DNA of 64,000 nucleotides from Cordylochernes scorpioides (GCA_030710605.1 CP092880.1:10506208-10570207), one strand, 5' to 3'. Positions 13,063 through 23,149 are shown, counted from the first letter of the stretch. Notes: generated by a model not told the origin, from the sequence alone. Numbers and translations: made by a program.

Positions 13063-13280
13063 ATGGCTGCAACCCAGATGGTCATTCACACTTGTCTCTC
13101 TCTCTTGGAGCCTTGTACCGCTAGACCTCGAGGAGGACAGTTCCCCACTTGGCCATTTGTTTCCTGGATGCTTTACTCGATATCTTGGCATGATTTCTTA
13201 AAGGTGACTGTGACCAATATCAGTAATAGCTGCATCAAGCTGACCGTACTTAATGCACCGTTGCAACACTTCAATCTATG
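13063..13280 (+). other. Open frame interrupted by a Penelope insertion
   Basis: A plus-strand frame beginning at 13063 runs into the Penelope element at 13281. Beyond the element (after the second target-duplication copy ending 14540) the frame continues open to about 14684. The minus strand is also open over much of the same DNA. I cannot say which strand, if either, coded for protein, and I recognise no family. Confidence 0.25.
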
Positions 13281-14527
13281 CGTGGTAAGGACAAAATACT
13301 CAGGAGATAAGTTTCTTCATTAATTTATTAGGGCATCAAGCTTTCGGGCATAGCGTGGCCCTTCTACAGGATCAATTGTATAAGAAAAATGATACACTAT
13401 ATACACGAAGAATAAATCTGCATATGGATTATTAGAAATTAGTTGTAAAATTTTGAAATAATCGGTATTACTTAGGATTTTTGTTTAAAAGAACATCGAG
13501 ACATAAGCAAATTAATAAAATTTGTTAAGAAGAATAATATACGAATATTACAAGGTATTAAGATAAAAGCGTAATAAGACTGAAAGGACGTTCCTACGAT
13601 TCGACGGAAATTGTGATAAAAATTATGAGTATTTATAAGGTAAAACAGTTTAAAAGGGTATTAAAATAAAATGAACAAAACAGGGAATTCGTGGGGTACA
13701 TCAATGGCTATCTATGTAATAAGCTTATATACGGCTCAGGTACATCAATATGTCTGTTTATACTATTATACCTCAGAGATAGCAAGGCCTCGACAACCAA
13801 TCTTTTGTGTTTATGTGGTATATTAGAATAATGTGATCTTGGATCAGTTGTGTTGAAACTATGTCCTGTCTGTGAAATGTGCTGGACAATAAGTGATTTC
13901 GGATCGTTATGTCTGATGTTTCTGTCGTGTTCCTGTATTCTGTCTTTAATGTAACGGCCAGTTTCACCTACATAAACACTATCGCAATCGTTGCATTTTA
14001 TGGAATAAACGGCATTGTTTCTTTGAGCAGTGTTCCGAGGCGTGTTGTTTTTAGTGATAGGGTTCCTTTAGATAGTGCCTATACTAGGGGTGTTGAAAAA
14101 GTAAGTGCGGATGCCGAAGTTCTTTAGTTCTCTAGCTATCTTTATGCTTTGCAAGGAATACGGTATTGTGCAGATTGTCCTATTGTCCTTTCAGTCTTAT
14201 TACGCTTTTATCTTAATACCTTGTAATATTCGTATATTATTCTTCTTAACAAATTTTATTAATTTGCTTATGTCTCGATGTTCTTTTAAACAAAAATCCT
14301 AAGTAATACCGATTATTTCAAAATTTTACAACTAATTTCTAATAATCCATATGCAGATTTATTATTCGTGTATATAGTGTATCATTTTTCTTATACAATT
14401 GATCCTGTAGAAGGGCCACGCTGTGCCCGAAAGCTTGATGCCCTAATAAATTAATGAAGAAACTTATCTCCTGAGTATTTTGTCCTTACCACGCATGTAA
14501 TTGGGAAGATTTTACCTCGTTTAGTAT
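13281..14527 (-). mobile_element. Truncated Penelope-like element with inverted terminal repeats and TSD
   Basis: About 310-bp inverted repeats (13281-13588 and 14192-14495) flank a minus-strand GIY-YIG fragment. A perfect 13-bp target duplication, ACTTCAATCTATG, lies at 13268-13280 and 14528-14540. The right side has an extra tail of about 35 bp between the repeat and the TSD. Inverted terminal repeats plus a one-sided short extension are known features of Penelope-like elements. The reverse transcriptase is missing. Each terminal repeat carries the motif CTGTAGAAGGGCCACGC followed by GCCCGAAAGCTTG, which resembles a decayed hammerhead. Confidence 0.85.
13765..14052 (-). pseudogene. Penelope-like GIY-YIG endonuclease fragment
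   Basis: The minus strand encodes YSIKCNDCD followed by VYVGETGRYIKDRIQEH, the Cys-X2-Cys plus 'VYVGE' core of the GIY-YIG nuclease domain at the C-terminus of Penelope-like polyproteins. It continues through HISQTGHSF to a KHKRLVVEAL segment where the conserved Glu lies. No reverse transcriptase domain is attached and the upstream frame is broken, so this is a 5'-truncated, dead copy. It is a different family from the intact element at 60.4-63.2 kb. Confidence 0.8.
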
Positions 14528-14859
14528 ACTTCAATCTATGTCCTGGCGTCTCACTAAACCTCCTCTTGTGGAACAGAATCATGCGACGTTCTTTTGATAT
14601 AGTCATCACTATATCCGATGTCCAGACAAATATTGAACATACGACTTTGATTGTCAATGACCAATTTAGAATGGTTCTCCACTGATCAATATCAAACTCA
14701 ACATGGGGCTCTGGTGACTGCCCAACCTGATAAAATCAATGGCGTATTTATTTGTCTTTGATTTCATATGGTAGAAGACTCAATAAATGGTTCTTCTGAC
14801 AAAATGCTTAACCAATAAATAGCTTTGCTAATATAGAAATATTCGGAAAATGTTCCGCA

Positions 14860-15790
14860 AACTTAATTTACATTCAACAAATGACTTGATAGCCAAATCC
14901 GTATTAAAAAAATATCCTGCTCACCAAATGAATTTTCAGGAGATTCACCTGTTGACCAAATTTTTATTCAATAAATGGACCTGGTGATCAAATTTTATTC
15001 AACGAATGTCCATATGTTTATTTAACAAATTTATCTGGTCACCAAATGTTGATTCAATGAATGACTCTGATGCTCAAATGTTTATTAAACAAATATTATT
15101 AAAAACAAAAGATCATGATGACCAAATGTTCATTCAAAACATACACGAGTGACCTTGCTAATTTAAAATATATTCAACACATGAACATTCTTACCTAATG
15201 CTTATTAAATGAATAATGATATTTTCCCCATCGTGCACCATCCACTCTTTGAAAAGTTTTTTTTTACACGCCATTATTCAACAAAAAATCTGCATATTCA
15301 ACAAATGATACTTCTGAGTAAATCTATATTTAACAAGTGTTTCAGCTAACTAAATGGTTATTAAAATGATAGTATCTGACCTAAGATTATGCAAGAGATG
15401 GCTCTTTGCTGACCAAATCTTATTCAACAAATATTCCTGTTGGCCATATGCTTATCAATTGATGATTCTGACATTAAAATGGGTATTCGACAGACGATCC
15501 TGCTTATCAATATCTACTCAACAAATGATCAGCTGAGCAAATGCTTATTCAATTTTATCACAGCTCTGATATCAATACTAAATATAGATTTTATTCCCAA
15601 CCTCATATGTAAAGAAGAACTCAGAATTTACTCTGATGTCGGTAAAAATTCAGATGATAGCTTTAATTATACAATGCTTAATCAGCCTGAGAAGTTATGA
15701 TATTCAATGTTCAACAAGTGTGCCCTCTTTAATACAGAAAATATACCTATTTAACCAGCGATTCTTGTATCAAATAAATGGCTACCCAAC
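14860..15790. repeat. Ancient 32-bp tandem array
   Basis: Degenerate units of about 32 bp with consensus near ATTCAACAAATGACTC followed by TGATGACCAAATGTTT. The period is clearest at 14965-15100 and blurs toward the right, with some units longer. Divergence is high, so this is an old array that is no longer homogenised. Open frames here (for example 15440-15700) are incidental. Confidence 0.7.
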
Positions 15791-15799
15791 TTACTTCTC

Positions 15800-16692
15800 T
15801 GACATGCATAATCCATGACTATCTTGCGCCAATAATCTTGAACTATTACATTTTCTTAGTAAGACTATATAAACAATACTTTCTACATCACAACAAATCT
15901 TTCATACTTAAAAAATCAACCTAGTTCATAGGTCAAAGAAATAAATGACAGTAAAAGAGAACACCTATTTATTTAAGCATTAAACTTAACGAGTTCTTGA
16001 GATGTGCGTATTTTCTTCAGGTGAGAAGAGGATAAAGTACTCTAAAAATAAAATAAAAAAATTATATCAAGGGAGAGAGGGGAAAACTTTTTCATATTAA
16101 TATTTAATTATTCACTTTATTCTTCTTAAAAGAAAAAAGATTAAATTTCCATTAAGGTTAGATTAAATTTTTCAATTTCACGGGCCAGGAGGCAGTTTTT
16201 CTGTAAGGTATCGACTGACGCCATCCATCCATCATACCCTTCTGTGAAAGGGGCAATCTCACAGAACTTGTTGCCGTCGCTACTGAGTCTGGCAACACTG
16301 GGAGAATGGACCAATCAGAAGCCTCGCTGACCCGGCACTATTTGTAGTCTTCTAAATCCTGATTGATCAGCTTGATATACGTCCTTCATTTATCAGATAT
16401 TGATCAATGAATACCACGCAAATATATTGGAATATTACTTTGTTGTTTTTATTTTGGTAAATATTAAATTATCATAAACTCTTGAAAAAGAGGTAAAGCT
16501 TGAAAGCTTACCATTTTTATTGAATAAAGAAACCTTTTGCAAATTATATCGATTAATATATCGTTTTAAATCCTTTGCAATTATTTCTCACAATCTAAAC
16601 TCATATAAGATTTTAGTTTCGCTTTATATGTTCCCACCTCGATGCTTCTATGAAGTTTTAAAATAAAACAATAAGCATTTACCAGTCAAACG
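15800..16692. other. No gene seen; one possible Penelope terminal remnant
   Basis: AT-rich. Around 16470-16550 a GGTAAAGCTTGAAAGCTTACC hairpin is followed by an AATAAAGAAA tail; a similar arrangement lies at 43745-43790. It resembles the terminal motif of other Penelope copies here but is too short to be sure. Confidence 0.3.
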
Positions 16693-16992
16693 ATGTATAG
16701 CTCAATCGAGAATACTATTTACAGTCTTAAAAAAAAACACGTTCTGACGTTTGAGGCCAAAAACCTAATATGTACACTGTGTGACAAGGAAATTACTGAA
16801 GAACTCCCCCATTACCTGCTTAATTGTACAGCCCTTGATGCAGAAAGGAAGACCCTATATCAACAAATTAAATGTAGCAATACTTCACCCTACGTATTGC
16901 TTTCAAAAATATCAGCAAAGAAATCTAAGGCAATAGCTTACTATACATTTTTTAGATTATCATTATGTAAGGACCAGTCAACAATTGAATGA
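16693..16992 (+). pseudogene. LINE C-terminal zinc-knuckle fragment
   Basis: A 99-codon frame with C-T-L-C then H and C (LCDKEITEELPHYLLNC), the Cys-Cys-His-Cys motif found C-terminal to the reverse transcriptase in several non-LTR retrotransposon clades. No reverse transcriptase precedes it, so it is a 5'-truncated remnant; the clade cannot be fixed. Confidence 0.55.
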
Positions 16993-17464
16993 CTTTGAGA
17001 CGAAGAGTAAAAAGTCAGTTCAAAATTTCTATCTTACTACCTATGTAAATAACACAAGATGATTATTACCTTACCCAATTGGGAGAATCTGTATGGAGAA
17101 GTCCCTAATAAAACAATAAACAGAAATAGTAAAAAATGTAAAAAACGAATATATAAAATTGATATTACGGATTTTTATACAATTATTGTTGTGATTTTAA
17201 GTTAGATGTTGTATTCAAGTATGATAAAAAAAGAGCACCACTCCTTTCAAATTTATTCTTCAATTACATCATATAATCTTGCCTAAAATCTGTCCTTCCA
17301 CTTCTCCAGCTAAAACTCCTTTTGTTGGAGCGGTTTCTAGGGAAACCAAATAATAAACCCATTTATGTGTTCATTCTATTATTGAATAAATAATTTTATA
17401 ACTTTTTTATATTTAAAAAGGAATTTATTTATGAGATAAAATGCAATGGGAGAGAGGATATAAA

Positions 17465-17800
17465 AAATTGGCCAGTACAATATCACATTTGGACTATTTT
17501 TTCACATTGTGTCGCGGTCTCACGCAATTCTGGCCTTAACTACCCGTTTCATGATTTTTCAGGATGCCTGAATGACAAATTTTTTGTCGTTGAGGTACAG
17601 CTTGCACCACGCTGATGAGAGTCAACAGCCCGAAACGCGTCCGTTGTTAGCTTTTCTTGATTAATCAAGAATGGGTATTTGGCCAATTCTGGAATAATTA
17701 AAAATTAACGAGAATAGTTGATATTTATTCCGATAGATGGCGCAAGCCATTAGCAACTTTCAGTTGCACGATAAGGAGATGCCTTTTTCTCAATAAAATT
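17465..17800. mobile_element. Repeat family D with hammerhead-like motif
   Basis: Starts near CCAGTACAATATCACATTTG, contains the hammerhead-like core at 17608-17646, and ends in GGAGATGCCTTTTTCTC. The two ends recur at 34205-34360, where the tail part is a palindrome. Probably a non-autonomous derivative of a Penelope-like terminal repeat. Confidence 0.5.
17608..17646 (+). ncRNA. Hammerhead ribozyme-like motif (family D)
   Basis: CTGATGA (17612-17618), GAAA (17632-17635) and a C after the self-complementary ACGCGT (17635-17640). Three bases on each side (ACG and CGT) can form stem I. Stem II (GAGTCAACAGCCC) pairs poorly, so activity is doubtful. Confidence 0.5.
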
Positions 17801-17954
17801 AATCGTTGGAAATTTTGCCATGAGGATGTTGGTCTATAAAAAGAGCAGTCATCATCCAAATAGACGTGGCATCTCTCTACTGTCTCCTATAACTATCTGA
17901 TTCAGGTGTCGATGACAAAGCTGAATTTGACAAATCTGACTTTGTCACATAGTA

Positions 17955-18131
17955 CAGTAGAACCTTCCTTTAGCGGACACCCCGCAAGCAGACACCTCTC
18001 CACAAAGGACAGTTTTAATTTGCAAATTACCATTTTGACAATTTAGCAACTTTCCGGTAAGAGGACACTTCTCCCTAACGTACACTTTTGCTCTGTAATT
18101 AGGTAATATCCTTTACAGGGAGGTTCTACTG
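17955..18131. mobile_element. pogo-like MITE
   Basis: TA-flanked; starts CAGTAGAACCTTCC and ends GGGAGGTTCTACTG. Internal bodies match the other copies in the window (TAAGAGGACAC, AGGTAATATCC). Non-coding. Confidence 0.75.
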
Positions 18132-18337
18132 TAAAATTAAATTGGCACTCGCTAGTGATCTATTTTACTGGAAAATTTTTTCGACCTATGAACTAGATTG
18201 TATTTTTAAGTATTTATTGTAAGCTAGAAAGTATTGTTTAGTGTTACTAAGAAAATAATAATTCAAGATTGTTGCGCAGGATAGACAGGGATTATGAATG
18301 TCAAAGAAATAATTGGGGATGTTGGCCATTTATTTCC

Positions 18338-18500
18338 CCCGTCCGGCCGCCGGCCATTGGACAGTCCAAGTTCCCACCGACCAATCAGAGGGATCAAGAT
18401 CCCCCCCTCCCCCCCCTCCCCCCACCCCCGTCCGGCCGCCGGCCAATCAGAGGGATCAAGAGGTCCTGGCGCTGGGGGGGCGGGTAACCTCCGGGAACTA
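18338..18500. repeat. GC-rich block with repeated CCGGCCGCCGGCC
   Basis: Two direct copies of a module (CCGTCCGGCCGCCGGCC... then ACCAATCAGAGGGATCAAGA-like DNA) flank a C-rich tract. This is a sharp composition island in AT-rich surroundings. The CCAATCAG words look like CCAAT boxes but I see no gene downstream. Confidence 0.6.
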
Positions 18501-18516
18501 CGTCCATCTTCCATAA

Positions 18517-18976
18517 ACGACCATGATTCTATTCAACTTATCGAGTAATTTTCAAGGGACCGGGAAAATATGTAGATAAAACGATGATTTTGTAATGTAG
18601 AAAATTAGGAAAGACAAAATTCAGGTGACACGGCACACAGGGACCGGGAAAAAATAATCACTTTATCGAGAGATTCACGACCATGATTTTATTCAACTTA
18701 TCGAATATCTTTCAAGGGACCGGGAAAAAATGTTCACTAGATAAAACGACGATTTTGTAATGTAGAAAATTATGGAAGACAAAATTCAGGATGACACGGC
18801 ACACAGGGACCGGGAAAAAATGTTCACTTTATCGAGAGATTCAAATTTACGAGTTTCAAATTATCAAAATATATCTTTTTTTTTATAAGTTTGTAGAGAA
18901 TTGTTTTAACAAATGTTCGTTAGACAAACATTCACTCGGGTAAAACCCGGGCGAAGCTGGGCACATCCGCTAGTTT
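18517..18976 (-). mobile_element. RTE-type retroposon E1, inverted, with duplicated body
   Basis: Two tandem units of about 160-170 bp (18517 and 18677; ACGACCATGATT...GGGACCGGGAAAAA...) lead to AAACCCGGGCGAAGCTGG and CATCCGCTAGT. The same sequence in reverse order begins the element at 22284. The CCCGGGCGAAG hairpin is the 5' end. Confidence 0.65.
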
Positions 18977-19036
18977 AATCTAATCTTTGATAGAGGGCGC
19001 TGTTCGTGAGCTAAGTAGAATAGTTTGAATATATAG

Positions 19037-19091
19037 TTTTAATAATTGATTTATATATATTTTTAAAATAGCCTATCGTCTTCCCCGTATT
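19037..19091 (+). mobile_element. E2 retroposon fragment running into the gap
   Basis: Matches the 3' third of the E2 copies (AATATATAGTTTTAATAATT... to GTCTTCCCCGTATT), then is cut by the run of N. Confidence 0.7.
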
Positions 19092-19191
19092 NNNNNNNNN
19101 NNNNNNNNNNNNNNNNNNNNNNNNNNNNNNNNNNNNNNNNNNNNNNNNNNNNNNNNNNNNNNNNNNNNNNNNNNNNNNNNNNNNNNNNNNN
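19092..19191. other. Assembly gap (100 N)
   Basis: Exactly 100 ambiguous bases, the usual placeholder for unknown length. It breaks an E2 copy, whose two near-identical neighbours may have prevented assembly. Confidence 1.
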
Positions 19192-19592
19192 TCTTCTTAG
19201 CAATTCCTCCTATTGTAAAGAGGAGGTCTGTTATATCCCAGGTCCATTTTAGCATGGTTTTACCTCATATGGTGTACTTGAATAAAAAAAGTCACACCAC
19301 CCTAACTATATTGATGGCTATGTACCAGGTAAACTATGGATAATGAAAATTCAACAAATTAATCCCCTATATATAATAATAAAAAATAAAAAAAAAACTC
19401 ATACTTAGACAGCTTTTGTTTTCACAAGAATTTAAATACTATTTAAGAAAAAGACCCCTGCGCGTGATAGCTCAAATGAAAGATGATGGTAACTTGTGCC
19501 ATCTGTTGAAATAAATAGCATGGTGCATGCATCGACTGTTAGTTGAATCATAAGAAGATGCTTTATCAACTGATCCCAATACAATTTCACTG
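19192..19592. other. No recognised feature
   Basis: AT-rich sequence without a long open frame or repeat that I can place. The next STARD3-like exon would be expected on the minus strand to the left of 20679, but I did not find it here. Confidence 0.4.
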
Positions 19593-19739
19593 GGGGGTCG
19601 GTGGAAGGATGGTCTAAACTGTTGGTTTTCGACCGCTACGACCCGGGTTCGATTCCTGCATTGGGCACTTTGTTCTGATTAAAAAAAAAAAAAAAAAAAT
19701 GCTCCAATGGCCCCTGATTCTTGCAAAAGTCCAACCCCA
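19593..19739 (+). mobile_element. SINE-1 (tRNA-derived), 3'-truncated
   Basis: GGGGTCGGTGGAAGGATGG head, box-B-like GGGTTCGATTCC, A-rich linker, then body ending at CCAACCCCAC. The rest of the body is absent. Confidence 0.8.
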
Positions 19740-19847
19740 CAAATATCAATTGGAATTCTCTCTATATGTTATGGGGAATCTAAATCAGTAAGGAAATTGG
19801 TATTATTGGTAGTATGGAAGACAGGAATTATGTACTTTGAGAAAGGT

Positions 19848-20150
19848 GGGTTCGGTGGAAGGATGGTCAAAACCATTGGTTTTTGACCGCTACGACCCGG
19901 GTTCGATTCCCGAATTTGGCACTTTTTTCTAATTGAAAAATACTCCAATGACCCCCGATTCTTGCAAAAGTCCAACCCCACCAGGGAGTGCAAGTAATTA
20001 AACGGGGCTCTGGCATATTTGTAAGTGCAAAGTCGAACTGCTTTTCACATGTGTAGATATGTGGTACACTTACAGTAAAAGCAGTCGCCAACTTCTACCC
20101 ACCATGATTATAATGGCCTGTACCATGTGTACTAGGGATAAGAAAAAAAA
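19848..20150 (+). mobile_element. SINE-1, near full length
   Basis: tRNA-like head with GGGTTCGATTCC (box B), short A-rich linker, body CTCCAATGACCCCCGATTC... and tail ACTAGGGATAAG followed by A9. Other copies: 27160, 29766, 30211, 44562, 45729, 46508, 51818. Confidence 0.85.
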
Positions 20151-20167
20151 ATTAACATTTTTTACTA

Positions 20168-20600
20168 TTATACATTATAAAGGACTGCGGCATATGATTA
20201 TAAAACAACACTTAAAGTTTCACCGCATAAGTTTCTTTTCTGTGAAAAATCAATATTTATTTCAAAGAGAAATATTTACTATTTCTAACTTTTTTGGATG
20301 AAGTATGAAAGGGTGAAAATATGAAGAGTAATGGCGAACGGAAAAATAAAAGTGTCCAGGGGCGGGAATCAAACCCACAACCTTCCGCTTACCGGGCAGA
20401 TGCCATGTCCACTAGGCTACCCTGGACGTATTCTTCCGTTCGTAAATAATACTTGAAGTAAATTATAATACATTATAAAGGACTGCGGCGTATGATTATA
20501 AAACAACACTTAAAGTTTCACCGCATAAGTTTCTTTATAAATATTGATTTTTCACAGAAAAGAAACTTATGCGGTGAAACTTTAAGTGTTGTTTTATTTT
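20168..20600. mobile_element. Foldback element F1 around a tRNA-like core
   Basis: The segment CATTATAAAGGACTGCGGC... occurs directly twice (20168 and 20470), and the second copy ends in a hairpin (GCGGTGAAACTTTAAGTG inverted at 20568-20585). The tRNA-like core lies between the copies. Compare the cleaner F2 element at 31165-31530. Confidence 0.6.
20354..20427 (-). tRNA. tRNA-like core, anticodon position GGT, probable pseudo-tRNA
   Basis: Minus strand: GTCCAGGG pairs with CCCTGGAC (8 bp, one more than usual), D stem GCC/GGC, anticodon stem TCTGC/GCGGA around the loop CCGGTAA, T arm GTGGG TTTGATT CCCGC, then a T-rich terminator (TTTTATTTTT). Base 33 is C instead of the near-invariant U, and the acceptor is over-long. 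I take it as a tRNA-derived repeat core rather than a working tRNA-Thr gene. Confidence 0.6.
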
Positions 20601-20678
20601 TTACTATTGTTTCATTAAATATTAATATCCTCTGTTTCCACCCGGGAAATTCACTTTGCTATCTCAAGATGGACTTAC

Positions 20679-20732
20679 CTCGTAGAGAAACACCTTGGCA
20701 ATGAGGAAGGCCACACTTATGGCAGTGGTCAG
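20679..20732 (-). CDS. STARD3/MENTAL-domain exon 4
   Basis: 54-bp minus-strand exon with acceptor TGTTCCAG| and donor |GTAAGTCC. It encodes LTTAISVAFLIAKVFLYE, which matches the third membrane segment of the MENTAL domain (vertebrate STARD3 has a VTT...AFLI.K pattern here). Phase 0 on both sides, like its three partner exons. It sits just right of foldback F1. The following exon (remaining MENTAL helix, then START domain if this is STARD3) was not found to the left and may lie in the gap or beyond the window. Confidence 0.8.
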
Positions 20733-20759
20733 CTGGAACACATCTCAGTCGTGAGTTGC

Positions 20760-21240
20760 TTTTACATATAGCCATGTAGCACAGAATACAGTAGCATCAT
20801 GTAAGCACCCTCCATTGTTGAAAAATTGAGGCAAATTTTTAACACACACTTAGTAGTTGTCATGTCCATTAAGTCAAGTTTGACACTGATAACTATATGG
20901 ACAAATGTTCTCCAATATACACTTACGAGCGTCATTCTTCATCTCCTAATCATTTATCAACTCTGTCACCGATTGCTTTTTTTTTGGAATGGCGCTCTCC
21001 TATTGGTTGGCTACGATCACGCCACCTCTGCCCCCCCCCCCCCCCCCCCCACTCGCTTATTTGTTTTTGTAACTATTGTGTTGGAGCGGGTCGCTCCTTA
21101 AATAAATGCATATATTAGTTAATAACTAAATGGAATCCTCTCTTTCTTTTTCCCAGTAAGAGACGCCTACGGAAGCCAACAGTACATAGATAGATAAAGC
21201 ACATAGGCTATAGTTATTAACTAAAATATGCATTTATTTA
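20760..21240. other. Non-coding stretch with C20 tract
   Basis: Contains a run of 20 C at 21031-21050 and, around 21111-21230, an imperfect inverted pair (TTAGTTAATAACTAA / TAGTTATTAACTAA). No gene or known repeat recognised. Confidence 0.45.
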
Positions 21241-21331
21241 AGGCGCCAATTTATAATTGTAACAAATAGTATTTGAATAAAAACATTCAATCGGGTAAAA
21301 CACGGGCGTTGCCCGGGTCATTCGGCTAGTT
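21241..21331 (-). mobile_element. E2 retroposon, 5' end only
   Basis: Inverse of the first about 90 bp of the E2 copies, ending in GGGCGTTGCCCGGGTCATTC and GGCTAGT. Confidence 0.75.
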
Positions 21332-21334
21332 TTA

Positions 21335-21515
21335 TCTATTGGTAACCAATTCTCTCAGCTCATTTAGTGACCTTCCAGTAGCTTCCATGATCCCTTACAG
21401 GAAGCTCATTGGAAATTGTCCTCTACTTTTTCTTCCTTAATTTTTTCCAAAAAGCAACATCTTTTCTACGCCATTTGCTCTCATTATGTGTCGGAGAAGT
21501 AGATCAGTCTTTAGA
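21335..21515 (-). pseudogene. LINE C-terminal fragment
   Basis: Read on the minus strand with one or two breaks it gives LRHIMRANGVEKM, then GRKSRG and MSFL-GIMEATG, the basic C-terminal tail common in several LINE clades ('RHILR...GR.RGRPR..FL..I.E'). It is cut by a palindromic mini-element at 21516 and perhaps resumes at 21616. Confidence 0.5.
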
Positions 21516-21615
21516 AACATAAGGTAATATGACCAAATTCAAATAAATAGTGTGTTATTTATATTTAGTCATATTACCTTGTTTCTAACCTATAATCTAA
21601 ATTGTACCTTATCAT
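21516..21615. mobile_element. Palindromic mini-element P1 (short)
   Basis: AAGGTAATATGACCAAATTC and its inverted partner TAGTCATATTACCTT flank AATAGTGTGT. The hammerhead region is deleted; the outer flank CTAAATTGTACCTTATCAT matches other family members. Confidence 0.7.
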
Positions 21616-21775
21616 AGGTCAGTGTTAAGATGATGATAACCTCCCTATTTACTATAGAAGGAAACACAAGTCTGGAAGAAGAGCTTTTTTATGAAGACAA
21701 TCATACAAGCTTTAAGGCAAGACACCCTTCTACGGGTACAAAATGACACAATTGGCAATGGTTTATAAATACACT

Positions 21776-22283
21776 AGCCGAATGACCCGGGCAACGCCCG
21801 GGTTTTACCCGATTAAATGTTTTTATTCAAATACTATTCGTTACAATTATAAATTGGCGCCGTGGATGTCACTCTTGTGAAACGTCCCGCTCCAAACTTT
21901 GTGTCTGAGAAACGATATTTTTATAGAAAGATGATCTGGCTTTTGTTTTCTGCTCGAATGAATGTTTTTCTGCTAGAATTTTGTTCCTGCGTACAAAATA
22001 ATGAACTGGTTTCACCCGTGGTCTCTACTTTTTGGAATTTTTCCCGATATAATTTTTTATCTGATAATCAAACATGATACAGCAATATCGTCATCATCAT
22101 TTTCTGACTAAAAATATATAGTTTTAATAATTGATTTATATATTTTTTTTAAATAGCCTATCGTCTTCCCCGTATTTTTTTACCTATGTATGGAAATTTT
22201 GGTTTCAATTAGTGAACTACTGCGAATTTGTATAACGGACATACAAACAAACATACAAACATTCATTTTTGTATATATAGTAG
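21776..22283 (+). mobile_element. E2 retroposon, full-length copy 1
   Basis: Starts ACTAGCCGAATGACCCGGGC with a CCGGGCAACGCCCGG hairpin and ends in CATACAAACATTCATTTTTG plus a TATATATAG tail. Nearly identical to 23758-24272, so recently active. The tail style (repeated ACA(A/G)A, then TATATA) is that of RTE-mobilised retroposons. The 71-codon frame inside (21862-22077) is shared by both copies but resembles nothing known. Confidence 0.8.
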
Positions 22284-23040
22284 ACTAGCGGATGTGCCCG
22301 GCTTCGCCCGGGTTTTACCCGAGTGAATGTTTGTCTAACTACCATTTGTTAAAACAATTCTCTTTAAACTTATAAAACGTACTCGGCTTAGCCCGGGGTT
22401 TTACCTGAGTAAAGGTTTGTCTAGCGAACATTTGTTAAAACAATTCTCTAAAAACTTATTAAAAAATAAAAAAGATATAATTTGATAATTTGAAACTCGT
22501 AAATTTGAATCTCTCGATAAAGTGAACATTTTTTCCCGGCCCCTGTGTGCCTTGTCATCCTGAATTTTGTCTTTCCTAATTTCCTACATTAGAAAATCAT
22601 AGCTTTATCTAGTGAACATTTTTTCCCGGTCCCTTGAGAAATACTCGATAAGTTGAATAAAATCAATATTAATTGGTTCCCTCGGTAATTGGAAGTTAAA
22701 GGAATAGTATCTTCGCCTTGGAATTGTATCATTATTCTTGTCGCAAATAAATTGCCGTGTCATCCTGAGATAATCTTACTTTTGATAAATAATATTTAAG
22801 ATAACAAACTTAGTGATAAGAAAACTTTTTATCATCGTCACAATGGGGGCGCTGCTTGCGAGTTAAATCTACAAATCTGCAAATAACTCTAAGGATATTC
22901 AAGATATTCATGAAATTATTTTTCAAAAACCTTCCCGGTGATATACCTAATAATATCCCAAAATTTCACGGCGATTGGATGTATGGTTTTTGAATCTATA
23001 GAGTACAGACAGACAGACATTCAATTTTATATATATAAGA
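22284..23040 (+). mobile_element. RTE-type retroposon E1, plus orientation
   Basis: Starts GACTAGCGGATGTGCCCGGC with a CCGGCTTCGCCCGGG hairpin, contains the body shared with 18517-18976, and ends with an RTE-like 3' tail (CGGCGATTGGATGTATGG, then ACAGACAGACAGACATTC and TATATATAAG). It begins exactly where E2 copy 1 ends. Confidence 0.7.
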
Positions 23041-23078
23041 TAATATAAATGAGTTTTAAAAATTGTAAAAAAAAAAAA

Positions 23079-23149
23079 TGCATCGGCCGGGAATCGAACC
23101 CAGGCCGCCCGCGTGGCAGGCGAGCATTCTACCACTGAACCACCGATGC
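23079..23149 (-). tRNA. tRNA-Gly (GCC)
   Basis: 71-nt minus-strand cloverleaf: acceptor GCATCGG/CCGATGC, D arm GTTCAGTGGTAGAAT, anticodon loop with GCC, T arm CTGGG TTCGATT CCCGG (one U-G pair), discriminator A, then a long T-run terminator (complement of 23065-23078). Boxes A and B are intact. It matches the standard metazoan tRNA-Gly(GCC) almost perfectly. It lies between RTE-type retroposons but is not part of them. Confidence 0.95.

Noticed and set aside
18269-18548. Proline-rich frames near 18.3-18.5 kb
   Set aside because: Caused by C- and G-rich low-complexity DNA open in several frames at once.
19593-19665. SINE-1 heads as functional tRNA genes
   Set aside because: Box B is good but no full cloverleaf forms, and they are joined to SINE bodies with A tails and TSDs.
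21862-22077. 71-codon frame conserved in two E2 copies as a small gene
   Set aside because: Conservation equals that of the whole young retroposon; no codon-pattern evidence.
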